Source: Asaccharospora irregularis DSM 2635
GTDB taxonomy: Bacteria; Bacillota; Clostridia; Peptostreptococcales; Peptostreptococcaceae
Reading direction: 5' to 3'
Assembly: GCF_900129815.1 (NCBI RefSeq)
Contig: NZ_FQWX01000003.1
Span: 1-64,000 of the forward strand
Length of the DNA stretch: 64,000 nt
The notes below the pieces were generated by a model. That model searched no databases, had not been told where the DNA came from, and was given only the letters and a program-made list of their open reading frames with translations. Below, piece after piece: positions 27,878-37,864 of the stretch. A program made the position numbers and the translations under genes. Every line of letters starts with the position of its first letter. Positions within the stretch are counted from its first letter, which is position 1.

Positions 27878-29515
27878 ATGGATAATAAAATGTTTTGTTT
27901 TCAATGTCAAGAAACTGCTGGATGTACTGGATGTACAAAATTTGGTGTATGTGGTAAAAGTCCAGAACTTTCAAATATGCAGGATTTATTGATATATGTA
28001 ACTAAGGGGCTATCAGAATTAACTACAAGATTACGTATGGAAGGTAAGAAAATAGAAAAAGGTTTAAATCATTTTATTACATTAAACTTATTTACAACAA
28101 TAACAAATGCCAACTTTGATGATGAAATATTCTATGAAAGAGTAGCTCAATCACTATCATATAAAAAAGAATTAATAGAAAAATTAGATGATAAAAGTAA
28201 TTTATCACAAGCAGTTTTATGGGAAACTTCTTCAAGAGATGAAATGTATGAAAAATCTTTAACTGTAGGTGTATTAGCAACAGAAAATGAAGATGTTAGA
28301 TCTCTAAGAGAATTAATAATTTATGGATTAAAAGGTTTAAGTGCTTACGTTAAACATGCTAATGAATTAGGGTATGATAATGAGGAAGTTGATGCTTTCT
28401 TACAATCTACATTAGCAAAAACTATGGATGATAGTTTAACAGTAGATGAATTAGTGGCATTGACTTTAGAAACTGGTAAAGTTGGTGTAGACGGAATGGC
28501 TTTACTTGACACTGCAAATACTTCAACTTATGGAAATCCAGAAATGACTAAAGTAAACATTGGTGTTGGAACTAATCCTGGAATATTGGTTTCTGGTCAT
28601 GACCTAAAAGATATAGAAGAGTTATTAATACAAACAGAGGGGACAGGAGTAGATGTTTATACTCACTCAGAAATGTTGCCAGCTCATTACTACCCACAAT
28701 TGAAAAAATACAAGCATTTAGTTGGTAATTACGGAAATGCATGGTGGAAGCAAAAAGAAGAATTTGAAAGCTTCAATGGACCAATATTAATGACAACTAA
28801 CTGTATTGTAACACCAAGTGATTCTTATAAGGAACGTGTTTATACAACTGGTGCAGCAGGATTTACAGGATGTAAGCATATAGAAGGTGGAGAAGGAGTA
28901 AAAAAAGATTTCTCTGAAATAATAGAACATGCTAAGAAATGTAGTTCACCTAAAGAAATTGAAAGTGGTGAAATAATAGGTGGTTTTGCACATAATCAAG
29001 TATTCCAATTAGCAGATGCAGTTGTTGATGCTGTTAAATCTGGAGCAATAAAGAAATTCGTAGTTATGGCAGGTTGTGATGGTAGAGCAAAATCAAGAAA
29101 CTACTACACTGATTTTGCAAAAGCGCTACCAAAGGATACAGTAATTTTAACTGCGGGTTGTGCAAAATATAAATACAACAAACTTGACTTAGGTGATATA
29201 GGTGGAATCCCAAGAGTACTAGACGCTGGTCAATGTAATGATTCTTACTCTTTAGCTTTAATAGCACTTAAGTTAAAAGAAGTATTTGGTTTAGAAGATA
29301 TAAATGAATTGCCAATTGCATATAACATAGCTTGGTATGAGCAAAAAGCTGTAATAGTATTATTATCTCTATTATATCTTGGAGTTAAAAATATTCATTT
29401 AGGACCAACTTTACCAGCATTCTTATCTCCTAATGTAGCAAATGTATTAGTAGAAAACTTTGGTATAGCAGGGATAGGTACTGTAGAAGATGATATGAAA
29501 ATATTACTTGGATAA
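27878..29515 (+). CDS. hcp: Hybrid cluster protein (hydroxylamine / NO reductase)
   Basis: A 545-residue iron-sulfur enzyme for nitrosative-stress defence; Hcp reduces hydroxylamine and nitric oxide. The N terminus [19 protein letters not shown] holds the ligands of the first cluster. Further hybrid-cluster ligands are visible as [14 protein letters not shown] (His and Glu), the Cys in [10 protein letters not shown], the Cys in [12 protein letters not shown], and [15 protein letters not shown]. The start at 27878 has TTGGAGG seven bases upstream; an ATG at 27872 touches it. It faces a Crp/Fnr regulator, which may control it as HcpR-type regulators do; no Hcr reductase is adjacent. Confidence 0.96.
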   Translation: MDNKMFCFQCQETAGCTGCTKFGVCGKSPELSNMQDLLIYVTKGLSELTTRLRMEGKKIEKGLNHFITLNLFTTITNANFDDEIFYERVAQSLSYKKELIEKLDDKSNLSQAVLWETSSRDEMYEKSLTVGVLATENEDVRSLRELIIYGLKGLSAYVKHANELGYDNEEVDAFLQSTLAKTMDDSLTVDELVALTLETGKVGVDGMALLDTANTSTYGNPEMTKVNIGVGTNPGILVSGHDLKDIEELLIQTEGTGVDVYTHSEMLPAHYYPQLKKYKHLVGNYGNAWWKQKEEFESFNGPILMTTNCIVTPSDSYKERVYTTGAAGFTGCKHIEGGEGVKKDFSEIIEHAKKCSSPKEIESGEIIGGFAHNQVFQLADAVVDAVKSGAIKKFVVMAGCDGRAKSRNYYTDFAKALPKDTVILTAGCAKYKYNKLDLGDIGGIPRVLDAGQCNDSYSLALIALKLKEVFGLEDINELPIAYNIAWYEQKAVIVLLSLLYLGVKNIHLGPTLPAFLSPNVANVLVENFGIAGIGTVEDDMKILLG

Positions 29516-29542
29516 TAATTTTAAAAAATAATATTAATATAA

Positions 29543-29585
29543 AAAAATACTAATGGATTAAAAACTAATCCGTTAGTATTTTTTC
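29543..29585. terminator. Terminator overlapping the end of the Crp/Fnr gene
   Basis: AAAAATACTAATGGATTA pairs with TAATCCGTTAGTATTTTTT. It terminates hcp, and its right arm lies inside the last codons of the converging regulator. Confidence 0.88.
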
Positions 29586-30206
29586 TAGTTCATCTAAATC
29601 TAATATTTTTATAAAATCTCTTGAATAATCTATTATACCTAAATCCTTCATATTAATTAGCTCTCTAGAAAGAGATGGCCTAGGAATACCAAGAGATTCT
29701 GCTAACTTTTCCTTTGTAGAATTAAGTCTGATAAACTTGCTACCATATAGTTTATATTCCTCGAGAATGAAGTTACTTAATTTTTGACGTATGGTACTAA
29801 AGGATAGACCTGTTATAGATCTATTGAGTATAAAAATTTTATTAGTCAATTCCTTTAGAAACATTCCTAAAAAATCATCATGAGATGTGCAGAATTTTAT
29901 AAAATCTTCTTTTTTAATAAACATAATCTCAGAATTAGTAGAAGATATCACAGTCGCAGGATAAACGTTTGTATCAGAAAAAGCTATTACTTCACCAAAT
30001 AGATTTCCAGATGTAAAGGATGAAACATGTATAACTTTATTGGTTAGTAGACGCTTTATATCTATATTTCCAGCCAACACTAAACCAATTGTATTGCATG
30101 AGGATCCTTCCATGGCAATTATATCGCCCTTAGAAAAATTTCTTATAGTGTAGTTAGCATCTTTGAAAAACTCCAAGATCTCATTTTTATTTTTACCTTT
30201 AAACAT
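29565..30206 (-). CDS. Crp/Fnr-family transcription regulator
   Basis: A 213-residue regulator. Residues 1-130 form a cyclic-nucleotide-binding-type beta barrel (GDIIAMEGSSCNTIGLVLAGNIDI, SGNLFGEVIAFSD). The C terminus holds a winged helix with the recognition helix in KEKLAESLGIPRPSLSRELINM. No N-terminal Cys cluster is seen, so it is not an Fnr-type oxygen sensor. It converges on hcp, as HcpR-like regulators often neighbour hcp in anaerobes, and a role in nitrosative stress is the best guess. Effector unknown. The ATG follows AAAGGTTGG. Confidence 0.85.
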   Translation of the reverse strand: MFKGKNKNEILEFFKDANYTIRNFSKGDIIAMEGSSCNTIGLVLAGNIDIKRLLTNKVIHVSSFTSGNLFGEVIAFSDTNVYPATVISSTNSEIMFIKKEDFIKFCTSHDDFLGMFLKELTNKIFILNRSITGLSFSTIRQKLSNFILEEYKLYGSKFIRLNSTKEKLAESLGIPRPSLSRELINMKDLGIIDYSRDFIKILDLDELEKILTD

Positions 30207-30425
30207 TACATTACCAACCTTTAAACATTATATTTTATTATTTACCTTATATATAAAATTATAATTGTATATACTCATTAAGTAAATACAAATTAGCATA
30301 ATAGAGCATTAGCACTAATATTCTTTTTCACATCAAATTCATATATAAGATATAAAATTATTGTGATAATATTATAGAAGGGATTATACTAGATTGTTAG
30401 GAAATTTAGAGTGGAGGTTGGCAAA

Positions 30426-31094
30426 ATGGGTGAATCTATACTTGTTATAGAAGATGATTCAAATATACAGGAACTTATAGTAGAATTTCTGAGTTCTGAA
30501 GGGTATGAGGTAGATTATGCAAATGATGGATTAGAGGGCATACAAAAGTTTAAGCAAGGTAGTTATGATTTAATAATTTTAGACATAATGATGCCAAATT
30601 TAGATGGATATGGTGTTTGCAAGATGATAAGAAAATCATCAGGAGTTCCAATTATATTCTTAACGGCATTAGATGATGAGAGTGATCAAATAAAAGGGTT
30701 TGAATTAGAATGTGATGATTATATAACTAAACCATTTTCTTTTAACCTATTAATAAAAAGAGTAGAGGCGGTACTGAGAAGAAGTAACAAAACTGTAGGT
30801 GATAGATATGTATGCTTTGAGAAGCTAAGATTAGATTTAGATACATATATAGTTGATATTGACGGAGAAGTGGTAGAGTTGACCTTGAAGGAGTTCAATA
30901 TTTTAAAGATGCTTATTGAAAAGTATCCTCAAGTAATAACAAGAGAAGGACTTTTAGACAGTATATGGGGGTATGATTATTATGGTGATACTAGGATAGT
31001 TGATGCCCATATAAAGAATATAAGAAAAAAAATGTCGCTACCATATATAAAGACAGTGAAAGGTATAGGTTATACGCTTGAAAAGGATATTTAG
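30426..31094 (+). CDS. Two-component response regulator, OmpR/PhoB type
   Basis: A 222-residue regulator: receiver domain (residues 1-120) with the acidic pair EDD, phospho-acceptor Asp in LIILDIMMPN near residue 51, Thr in FLTALD and Lys in YITKPFS; then a winged-helix DNA-binding domain (LTLKEFNILKMLIEKYPQVITREGLLDSIWG, ending KTVKGIGYTLE). The start at 30426 has GGAGG upstream; a GTG at 30411 contains that site. The gene overlaps the kinase gene by 17 bases. Target genes unknown. Confidence 0.93.
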   Translation: MGESILVIEDDSNIQELIVEFLSSEGYEVDYANDGLEGIQKFKQGSYDLIILDIMMPNLDGYGVCKMIRKSSGVPIIFLTALDDESDQIKGFELECDDYITKPFSFNLLIKRVEAVLRRSNKTVGDRYVCFEKLRLDLDTYIVDIDGEVVELTLKEFNILKMLIEKYPQVITREGLLDSIWGYDYYGDTRIVDAHIKNIRKKMSLPYIKTVKGIGYTLEKDI

Positions 31095-32355
31095 TCATTG
31101 GGAAAAATTAAATATAAAGTACAAGTTATTTTCAATAACTACTACTTTGCTTTTAGCACTGGCAATGATAATCTATTCATTCTTATATTTTTTATTACCG
31201 TCATATTACCATGAATACAAAATAAAACTATTAGAGGAAAATGTAAGGTCATTAATAGATAGATCTGTACACTATGATACAGAAACATTAGAAGAGCGCC
31301 TTTATTATATGGCAAAAGATCATAATTTAGCTATACTACTTAGAAACAGCGAAGGCAAATTTATATATGGCAAAAATGAAGTTTTATTATTAAAGTATAG
31401 AAGGTATATGCTAGATAATAGTGATGATGAATATAGAGTTTCAGTACTTTTGTATGTAAAAGATTCTGTATATCCATATAAATTAGATATAATAATGCCA
31501 CTACAACCTATTGATGAGGCGACATCTATAATAAGGACGTTGATTCCGTTTATGATTATAGTAGCTATTTTGATAGCGGTTATTGGTGCATATATATATT
31601 CAAATACTATAACAAAACCATTGATAGACATAATAGAAAGTGAAAGAGAAGAGGAAAATAGACGAAAGGATTTTGTTGCAACAATATCTCATGAACTAAA
31701 AACACCTATAACTATAATTAGCGGGCAAATAGAGGGGATGATTTATAATATAGGAAAGTATAAAGACAGAGATTTGTACTTGAAAAAATCTTATGAATGT
31801 ACACAAGAATTAAGAGATCTTGTAGATGAGATGATGGAAGTTTACAGAGCAGATATGGTTGGAAAAGATTTGAATTTAAGCAAGGTAGATTTAAGTAAAC
31901 TCCTTTATAAGTTGGCACAAAGACAAATATTTTTAGTTGATGAAAAAAATATAAAAATGAACTTAGAGATAGAGGAAAATTTAGTTGTAGAGGCTGATAG
32001 AGATAAGATAACCAAGGTAATAAATAATATTATAAATAATGCCATAAAATATTCACCAGAAGGGGAAACAGTAACAGTTAGACTTTATAGAAAACTGAAT
32101 TCTAAAAAATATAGAAAAAATATAAGTTCTAAGATATTTCTAGAGGTTCAAAATACTGGTGTAAATATAGAAAGTAAATACCTAGATGAAATTTTTAATC
32201 CGTTTTATAGGGTAGAAAAATCAAGATCTAGAAAAACTGGGGGGAGTGGCCTAGGATTATATATAGTAAAACAGATATTAGAAAGTCACAATTTTGGGTA
32301 TAGTATAAAAAATAAAGACAATTCTGTGCTTTTTACTATAGAATTCAAGAAGTAA
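31078..32355 (+). CDS. Sensor histidine kinase
   Basis: A 425-residue membrane kinase, partner of the preceding response regulator. Two membrane helices (about 16-38 and 160-180) enclose an extracytoplasmic sensor of some 120 residues. The cytoplasmic part has the H box FVATISHELKTPI, the N box VINNIINNAIKYS and the G boxes KTGGSGLGLYIVKQ. The signal sensed is not evident. Translation starts at a TTG (31078) overlapping the regulator, so the two are translationally coupled. A hairpin follows at 32464. Confidence 0.93.
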   Translation: MKRIFSHWEKLNIKYKLFSITTTLLLALAMIIYSFLYFLLPSYYHEYKIKLLEENVRSLIDRSVHYDTETLEERLYYMAKDHNLAILLRNSEGKFIYGKNEVLLLKYRRYMLDNSDDEYRVSVLLYVKDSVYPYKLDIIMPLQPIDEATSIIRTLIPFMIIVAILIAVIGAYIYSNTITKPLIDIIESEREEENRRKDFVATISHELKTPITIISGQIEGMIYNIGKYKDRDLYLKKSYECTQELRDLVDEMMEVYRADMVGKDLNLSKVDLSKLLYKLAQRQIFLVDEKNIKMNLEIEENLVVEADRDKITKVINNIINNAIKYSPEGETVTVRLYRKLNSKKYRKNISSKIFLEVQNTGVNIESKYLDEIFNPFYRVEKSRSRKTGGSGLGLYIVKQILESHNFGYSIKNKDNSVLFTIEFKK

Positions 32356-32463
32356 TGACATATTTCAAGTAATTTTCATATTAAATACACAAAAAATTCA
32401 TATAGTAGATGTATTATAAAGATGTATAAAAGACTAGCTTAAAAACATAATATAATACTCACT

Positions 32464-32513
32464 TTATAATGGTAATTTTCCCTCAAATCCTCTAAAAATG
32501 GTTACCATTATAA
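32464..32513. terminator. Hairpin between the histidine kinase and the split permease
   Basis: TTATAATGGTAA and TTACCATTATAA form a 12-bp stem with a long loop, between converging genes. No clear T run. Confidence 0.5.
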
Positions 32514-32540
32514 TAACTTAGGGCTGATTGAAAATTATAT

Positions 32541-33077
32541 TTAATTTTTAAACAGCCCATCTTTTTTATTGAGGTTAAAGTTTTTAGATAAATATTCAAC
32601 TAAATATCCCATAATAATAACTCCAGGTAGATCTATTAGAAGTCGAAACAAAGTAAACTTATACCCGAGTCCCCCTATCTCAAATAATAAAGTAGAAATT
32701 TTTATAACGCACCATGCGTTCATAAAAATTATCACATTAGAAAGCTTTACATCTTTTTTTAGTAGTACTGATGCAAATGGGAAAGCAGCATACATTGGGC
32801 CAGCTGCAAAAGATGCTATTAAAATCGATATAAAAATACCAAGTAATCCAGATTTTTCACCCATAAGCTTCATCATAGATTCTCTTGATATCCAAACATC
32901 AATAAGACCTAAAATTATCATAATAGGCGGAAGTACAGAAAGCATTTGGAGTAAACTAAATTTTATACTTAAAATTGATGTAGATGCTATTACCTTGTTC
33001 GATAAACATATAAGAAGAAAAACAATAAAAAATATAATGAAATATCTGTAGCGCTTGAAAACAAATTTTAGTTTCAT
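32541..33077 (-). CDS. Permease half, ArsP-type (downstream half)
   Basis: A 178-residue membrane protein with five hydrophobic segments. The central GIFISILIASFAAGPMYAAFPFASVLLKK matches one half of the 'predicted permease' (PF03773, ArsP/YraQ-like) fold, where Gly- and Pro-rich stretches repeat. Its start overlaps the stop of the upstream half by one base (TAATG). The substrate of such transporters is often organoarsenic or unknown. Both halves are probably made together. Confidence 0.75.
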   Translation of the reverse strand: MKLKFVFKRYRYFIIFFIVFLLICLSNKVIASTSILSIKFSLLQMLSVLPPIMIILGLIDVWISRESMMKLMGEKSGLLGIFISILIASFAAGPMYAAFPFASVLLKKDVKLSNVIIFMNAWCVIKISTLLFEIGGLGYKFTLFRLLIDLPGVIIMGYLVEYLSKNFNLNKKDGLFKN

Positions 33078-33556
33078 TATTTAAATATCACCCCTATAAA
33101 AAAAGCTACTATAAAAGAAAAAAAGAATGCTATAAGGTTTCTAAAAAAAGCAGTTTTTTTACCTATATACTTTGCTTCTAATGTAAACGTAATAACACCT
33201 ACCATCGTTAGTGTAGACACTAAGGCGGCAACTTGAGAGTAGCCAGCCCCATTTTCTAAAAGAGTGTTTGCTGTAGAGAAAGCAACAAAAGTAGGCATCA
33301 TAGTTATAGAACCCACTATAGAAGATAAAAATACTCCTATAAATCCTGAATTTTTTCCAATTAAGTGTGAAATAGTGTCTGTATCTAGTATAGATAAGAT
33401 CACACTAATTACTATTATTATTGAAAGAAACTGAGGCATTATATTCTCAAAAGATTTTAAAGCTTTTATAAGAGCTTTTTTAGTTTTATTTTTGTCTTTA
33501 AAAAATGATATAAGAAGTAAAAATATAGAAATACTATAGAGAATAAAAGATGTCAT
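33077..33556 (-). CDS. Permease half, ArsP-type (upstream half)
   Basis: A 159-residue membrane protein with four to five hydrophobic segments. GFIGVFLSSIVGSITMMPTFVAFSTANTLL parallels the GPMYAAFPFAS stretch of its partner, so the pair look like the two repeats of a single permease split into two genes. Coupled to the next gene through TAATG. In most bacteria the two halves are fused in a protein of about 320 residues. Confidence 0.75.
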   Translation of the reverse strand: MTSFILYSISIFLLLISFFKDKNKTKKALIKALKSFENIMPQFLSIIIVISVILSILDTDTISHLIGKNSGFIGVFLSSIVGSITMMPTFVAFSTANTLLENGAGYSQVAALVSTLTMVGVITFTLEAKYIGKKTAFFRNLIAFFFSFIVAFFIGVIFK

Positions 33557-33684
33557 TAAATCACTCCCGAAAACTTTGTTGATTATAATATGAATTTTTA
33601 TTGAGATTGGTTAAATAATTATTATGCAAATAATTTTATGTATGTTGGGAAAAATAATATAAATACTAATTAGGAGGTACTTTT

Positions 33685-33900
33685 ATGGATAATATAAAAC
33701 AAGATGTAAACAAAATGAAAGATGATTTAGAAAAAGGAATGAAGAAAGCTGGACATGTTATTAAAAATACTGCAGAAGATTTAAAGAATGATGCAAAAGG
33801 CGCTATGGCAACTATGGAGATGAAAAAGGACGAAATGATGGAAAACTATGAACAAAAAAATTCTCAAAAGAAATTAAAAAACAAATGGAAAGAGAAATGA
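33685..33900 (+). CDS. Small hydrophilic helical protein
   Basis: A 71-residue, almost wholly charged protein predicted to be one long amphipathic helix (many Lys, Asp, Glu and Met; no Cys; no membrane segment). The repeated form ...KKAGHVIKNTAEDLKNDAKGAM... recalls the small CsbD/LEA-like stress proteins and YtxH-like tails, but no family can be asserted. TAGGAGG precedes the ATG and a strong terminator follows, so it is very likely translated. Confidence 0.6.
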   Translation: MDNIKQDVNKMKDDLEKGMKKAGHVIKNTAEDLKNDAKGAMATMEMKKDEMMENYEQKNSQKKLKNKWKEK

Positions 33901-33933
33901 AATAATTATTTAATATTAATTTGTATTAAAATC

Positions 33934-33977
33934 AAAGGGAACTGTCTATAATTCAAAATAAGACAGTTCCCTTTTAA
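33934..33977. terminator. Bidirectional terminator
   Basis: AAAGGGAACTGTCT pairs with AGACAGTTCCCTTT (14 bp), with T runs on both sides. Confidence 0.9.
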
Positions 33978-33983
33978 ATTATT

Positions 33984-35327
33984 TTAAGTTGTTTTATGAC
34001 TCACTACTGATTTGCTTCTCCAATAGCCGAGCCTATAATATACATACGTAATTATTAACCCGAGAATCCATCCAATGGGGATTCCCATCCAAATGCCGTT
34101 TACCCCGAAAAACTTAGATAAAATATATGCAGCAGGTATTCTAACCAACCATAAGGAGAAAACTGAACTAAGCATTGCGAACATAGAATCCCCAGCTCCC
34201 TTTATAGCGCTTGAAAGTATAAATGAAATACCTATAAATACAAAAAAAGGACCAATTATAAGCAGGTACTGAGAGCCTATAGATATAACATCTTTGTCTG
34301 AATTAAATAAAAGTATCAAATTGGATCTATATATTATAATTAGAGCAGAAATCACCAAAGACATATATAATGCCATTTTGATTGATGATTTAACACCCCT
34401 TTTAACACGTTCTTTTTCTCCTGCACCTATATTTTGAGCGACAAATGTAGAAACAGCTGAACCTAAGTTCATAATAGGAAGAGCTATAAATGTTTCTACT
34501 TTAGATCCAGCTCCAAATGCTGCCATAGCAGATGTCCCGTAGTTATTAACGAGAGTCTGCAGTGCTATGTTTCCAAATGCAAATAGCATCTGTTGTATAC
34601 CACTAGGTATACCTAGTTTTAAACCCATTTTAAATATATCGTTATCATAAATTAAATTTTTCATCTTTATTTTTAGAAGTGGATGCTTTTTGTTTAAATA
34701 TATGACACTTATTATAAACGATGCACCTTGAGATATAACTGTTGCAAATGCTACTCCCTCTACACCCATACCAAGTTTAACTATAAAAACTAAGTCTAAT
34801 AAGATATTTAGAATAGATGCAAAAATAAGAAAATAAAGAGGAGTAACTGAATCTCCAAGACCCATAAGCACCGAGCTTATAAAATTATAACCTGCTGAAA
34901 AGAATATTCCAGCAAATATGATTGTTAGATATAGTTTTGATTGGTCAAACACGATACTAGGGGTATTCATAAACTTAAGAATAGAACCACAGAATGTTAA
35001 ACCTAATATAGTTATAACTATAGATGATAAAACCACAAATATAGAGGCAGTATCTATAGTAGCCACTACTTTTTCAGTATCTTTTGAACCATAAAACTGA
35101 GATAGTAATATTGAAAATCCTAAACAAATACCAATAAGTAATGATGCAAGTAAGAACATTATAGGATTGGCTCCAGATACTGCTGCCATTGCGTTTTTAC
35201 CTATAAACCTCCCTACTATAATACTATCCGCTGTATTATACAACTGTTGGAATAGGCTTCCGATGAACATGGGCATTGCAAATAAAAAAATAGACCTTCC
35301 CTCATGTCCAGTAGTCAAGTCTTTCAT
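33984..35327 (-). CDS. MATE-family multidrug efflux pump
   Basis: A 447-residue protein with twelve membrane segments in two similar halves. The first has FAMPMFIGSLFQQLYNTADSIIVGRFIG, typical of the MATE N terminus, and the second GIPSGIQQMLFAFGNIALQTLVNNYG. MATE pumps export cationic drugs in exchange for Na+ or H+. GGAGG precedes the ATG. It stands alone with its own promoter region; substrate unknown. Confidence 0.92.
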   Translation of the reverse strand: MKDLTTGHEGRSIFLFAMPMFIGSLFQQLYNTADSIIVGRFIGKNAMAAVSGANPIMFLLASLLIGICLGFSILLSQFYGSKDTEKVVATIDTASIFVVLSSIVITILGLTFCGSILKFMNTPSIVFDQSKLYLTIIFAGIFFSAGYNFISSVLMGLGDSVTPLYFLIFASILNILLDLVFIVKLGMGVEGVAFATVISQGASFIISVIYLNKKHPLLKIKMKNLIYDNDIFKMGLKLGIPSGIQQMLFAFGNIALQTLVNNYGTSAMAAFGAGSKVETFIALPIMNLGSAVSTFVAQNIGAGEKERVKRGVKSSIKMALYMSLVISALIIIYRSNLILLFNSDKDVISIGSQYLLIIGPFFVFIGISFILSSAIKGAGDSMFAMLSSVFSLWLVRIPAAYILSKFFGVNGIWMGIPIGWILGLIITYVYYRLGYWRSKSVVSHKTT

Positions 35328-35458
35328 TAAATATCCTCCAAATCTGTTGAAAATTTTATCTTATAGTAGAATATAAGTTATTTTTTAGATCATAATTTTA
35401 AAAGAGCTAAGTAAAAGATACTTATATAGTAAAATATAGTAAAAATAATTGTAATAAG

Positions 35459-35488
35459 AAAACCCCCAGTAAACCTGAGGGTTTCTTT
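35459..35488 (-). terminator. Terminator of aminopeptidase P gene
   Basis: GAAACCC pairs with GGGTTT across CTCAGGTTTACTGG on the minus strand, followed by TTTTC. Confidence 0.65.
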
Positions 35489-35526
35489 AGACTAATTTAA
35501 AATAAATTAATTTAGATATTTAAAGA

Positions 35527-37314
35527 TTATATTTCTCTTGTATATTTAGCTAACCATTCTTTTTCTTCATCATTTAAATGTGGAGAAACTTTTTCAAAAA
35601 CAAGCTTGTGATACTCGTTAAGAAGTTTCTTGTCTTCATCAGACATCATAGATGGCTCTAAAGCATCTAAGTCCATTGGGATATAAGTGATTGGTTCAAA
35701 GTACATAAATTGACCGTACTCATTTTTTTCACCAGCTTGGCAAAGAAGTTCGTTTTCAAGTCTTATACCGTGAGAACCTTCTATGTATATACCAGGTTCA
35801 TTAGTTACTATCATTCCAGCTTCAAATGGATGAGCTTCGTGTGCTCTGTGTTGCCATCTAAATCCTGTAGGAGCCTCATGTATATTAAGTAGATAACCTA
35901 TACCATGACCAGTACCGTGGTTGAAGTTTAAGTTTCTATCCCAGAAAGGTTTTCTAGCTAATATATCTAGTACCTGTCCAGTTGATCCATACATAAATTT
36001 AGCATTTGCTAATTGCATGTTACTTATAGCAACTAAAGTAAAGTGTTCTTTCATTATAGCTGGAACTTCACCTAATGCGAAAGTTCTAGTTATATCTGTT
36101 GAACCTTCGATAAATCCTGCTCCTGTATCACTTAGGTAGAAAGTACCTTCATGGAACTCTACATCAGTTTCTGGAGAAGAAGTATAGTGAACTATAGCAG
36201 CATGTTCTCCAAATGAACTTATTGGCTCGAAACTTGGACGTATAAAGTTGCCCATTTCAGCTCTAAATGAATCTAATTTTTCAGATGCACTTATTTCAGT
36301 TATTTTTTCTTTACCAATGTTTTCTTTAAGCCATTTCATAAATCTAACGTGAGCTACACTGTCTTTTATTTGAGCTACTCTTATATTTTTTATTTCAGTT
36401 TCATTTTTTATAGCTTTAAATAATATTTCAGGGTTTATTTTTTCAACTTTTTGTGCACCTTCTGGAAGGTTGTTGTATAAAGCATAGTTTAATTTACTTG
36501 GGTCTATTAATAATACTTCATTTTTGTCTATTTTCTTAACATCTTCATAGATATCATTGTAAGGACGAAGTTCTATACCATCTTTAGCGAAGTTTGATTT
36601 TATTTCATCAGATAATTTTGCTTCATTTATGTAAACTACCATTTTGTCCATAGTGATTACTGCATAAGATAAAACTAATGGGAAGAACTCTATATCATTT
36701 CCACGAATGTTTAATGTCCAGCATATATCATCTAAAGTTGTTAATATATGAGTAGTCGCTCCACATTCTTTCATATATTGACGAATACGGTTTAATTTAG
36801 AAGCTACAGTTTCTCCAGCATATTCAACACCTAATTCAAATGCAGGTTCCTCAGAAAGAACAGGACGATCTTTCCATATTGAGTCGATTAAATCGTAATC
36901 ATATAATATTGAACCATTTTTTGCGGAAACGATTGCCTCGTATCCTTGACCTTCTCCCATAGCTACAACTCTACCATCAAATCCTAATACAGTTTTTTCT
37001 GGAAGTTTTGCTTCTAGGTATTCCTCTATTGAAGGAACTCCTGGTTCACCCATTTTCATTAATTCAACACCAGTTCCTTCTATTTGTTTAGCAGCCTGGA
37101 TGAAGTATCTTCCATCTGTCCAAAGTTTTGCTTCAGTAGTAGTTATTACAGCTGTACCAGCACTACCTGAAAATCCTGTTATGAATTTTCTTGCCTTAAA
37201 ATGCTCTCCAACATATTCACTTTGATGGAAGTCAGCAGTAGGTACAATGTAAGCATCCATATTTTTTTCTTTCATAAGAGAACGAAGTTCTTCTATTCTT
37301 TTTGCTATGTTCAT
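35527..37314 (-). CDS. Xaa-Pro aminopeptidase (M24B family)
   Basis: A 595-residue cytoplasmic enzyme that removes an N-terminal residue preceding proline. It is the long three-domain form (creatinase-like N-terminal domains, then the pita-bread catalytic domain from about residue 320). Metal ligands are visible: the two Asp in DTGAGFIEGSTDITRT, the His in GTGHGIGYLLNIHE, and Glu in TNEPGIYIEGSHGIRLENE. GGGGG precedes the ATG. Confidence 0.93.
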   Translation of the reverse strand: MNIAKRIEELRSLMKEKNMDAYIVPTADFHQSEYVGEHFKARKFITGFSGSAGTAVITTTEAKLWTDGRYFIQAAKQIEGTGVELMKMGEPGVPSIEEYLEAKLPEKTVLGFDGRVVAMGEGQGYEAIVSAKNGSILYDYDLIDSIWKDRPVLSEEPAFELGVEYAGETVASKLNRIRQYMKECGATTHILTTLDDICWTLNIRGNDIEFFPLVLSYAVITMDKMVVYINEAKLSDEIKSNFAKDGIELRPYNDIYEDVKKIDKNEVLLIDPSKLNYALYNNLPEGAQKVEKINPEILFKAIKNETEIKNIRVAQIKDSVAHVRFMKWLKENIGKEKITEISASEKLDSFRAEMGNFIRPSFEPISSFGEHAAIVHYTSSPETDVEFHEGTFYLSDTGAGFIEGSTDITRTFALGEVPAIMKEHFTLVAISNMQLANAKFMYGSTGQVLDILARKPFWDRNLNFNHGTGHGIGYLLNIHEAPTGFRWQHRAHEAHPFEAGMIVTNEPGIYIEGSHGIRLENELLCQAGEKNEYGQFMYFEPITYIPMDLDALEPSMMSDEDKKLLNEYHKLVFEKVSPHLNDEEKEWLAKYTREI

Positions 37315-37633
37315 GTTTTAAAGTCCCCCTTTTAATTTGTTTGTTGTATATATATTATAGCATATCTTTTTTTTAAGGGAATAAATCCTTTACAATATTT
37401 TAGTAAATTTTATATAAATAATTAAATTTAAAGATTAATTTTAAATATAAGTTGATTTTATTATAGAGGATAGGTATATTTAATAGATACAATAAAGGCT
37501 TATTTTATAGTAGGAAGTATAAAACAAGTCTTTAACAAGTATAAAATGAGACATTATAATAATGTAATTATAAGTTTTTTAAAAAAGTATATTCGAATAT
37601 TAAATAAAATAAAAAAGATTTTGTACGTACATA

Positions 37634-37662
37634 TTGACAAAACAATTTAATTAAATTAAAAT
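37634..37662 (+). promoter_or_regulatory. Sigma-A promoter of the guanine riboswitch transcript
   Basis: TTGACA (37634-37639) and TAAAAT (37657-37662) with a 17-base spacer, about 35 bases before the aptamer. The remaining 300 bases back to 37315 show no gene. Confidence 0.75.
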
Positions 37663-37696
37663 AATATTCGGGAAGAAAATTAAATTTAATATAGGA

Positions 37697-37765
37697 ATCA
37701 TATAATTTTGACAATAAGGGTCATGAGTTTCTACCAGAATACCGTAAATGTTCTGACTATGATAC
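37697..37765 (+). ncRNA. Purine (guanine-type) riboswitch
   Basis: The three-way junction core is present: ATCATATAAT, then GAGTTTCTACC, then CCGTAAATGTTCTGACTATGAT closing the first stem. The base that reads the ligand is C (in TGACTATG), which specifies guanine or hypoxanthine instead of adenine. A terminator follows before the NCS2 permease, so guanine should switch the gene off. Confidence 0.95.
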
Positions 37766-37802
37766 TATTCTTGATTATTAATTAATCAAGCAGGAAAATA
37801 GG

Positions 37803-37840
37803 ACTCAGTTTGTTTAAAATACAACTGAGTATTTTTTTTG
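37803..37840 (+). terminator. Guanine riboswitch terminator
   Basis: ACTCAGTT pairs with AACTGAGT, then eight T. Another hairpin, CTTGATTA/TAATCAAG (37774-37790), lies between it and the aptamer. Confidence 0.85.
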
Positions 37841-37864
37841 TAAAAGTTAATAGGAGGTGTTGTT

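Noticed and set aside
32569-33051. Rightward open frame of 160 codons
   Set aside because: Antisense to the permease half, without start signals.
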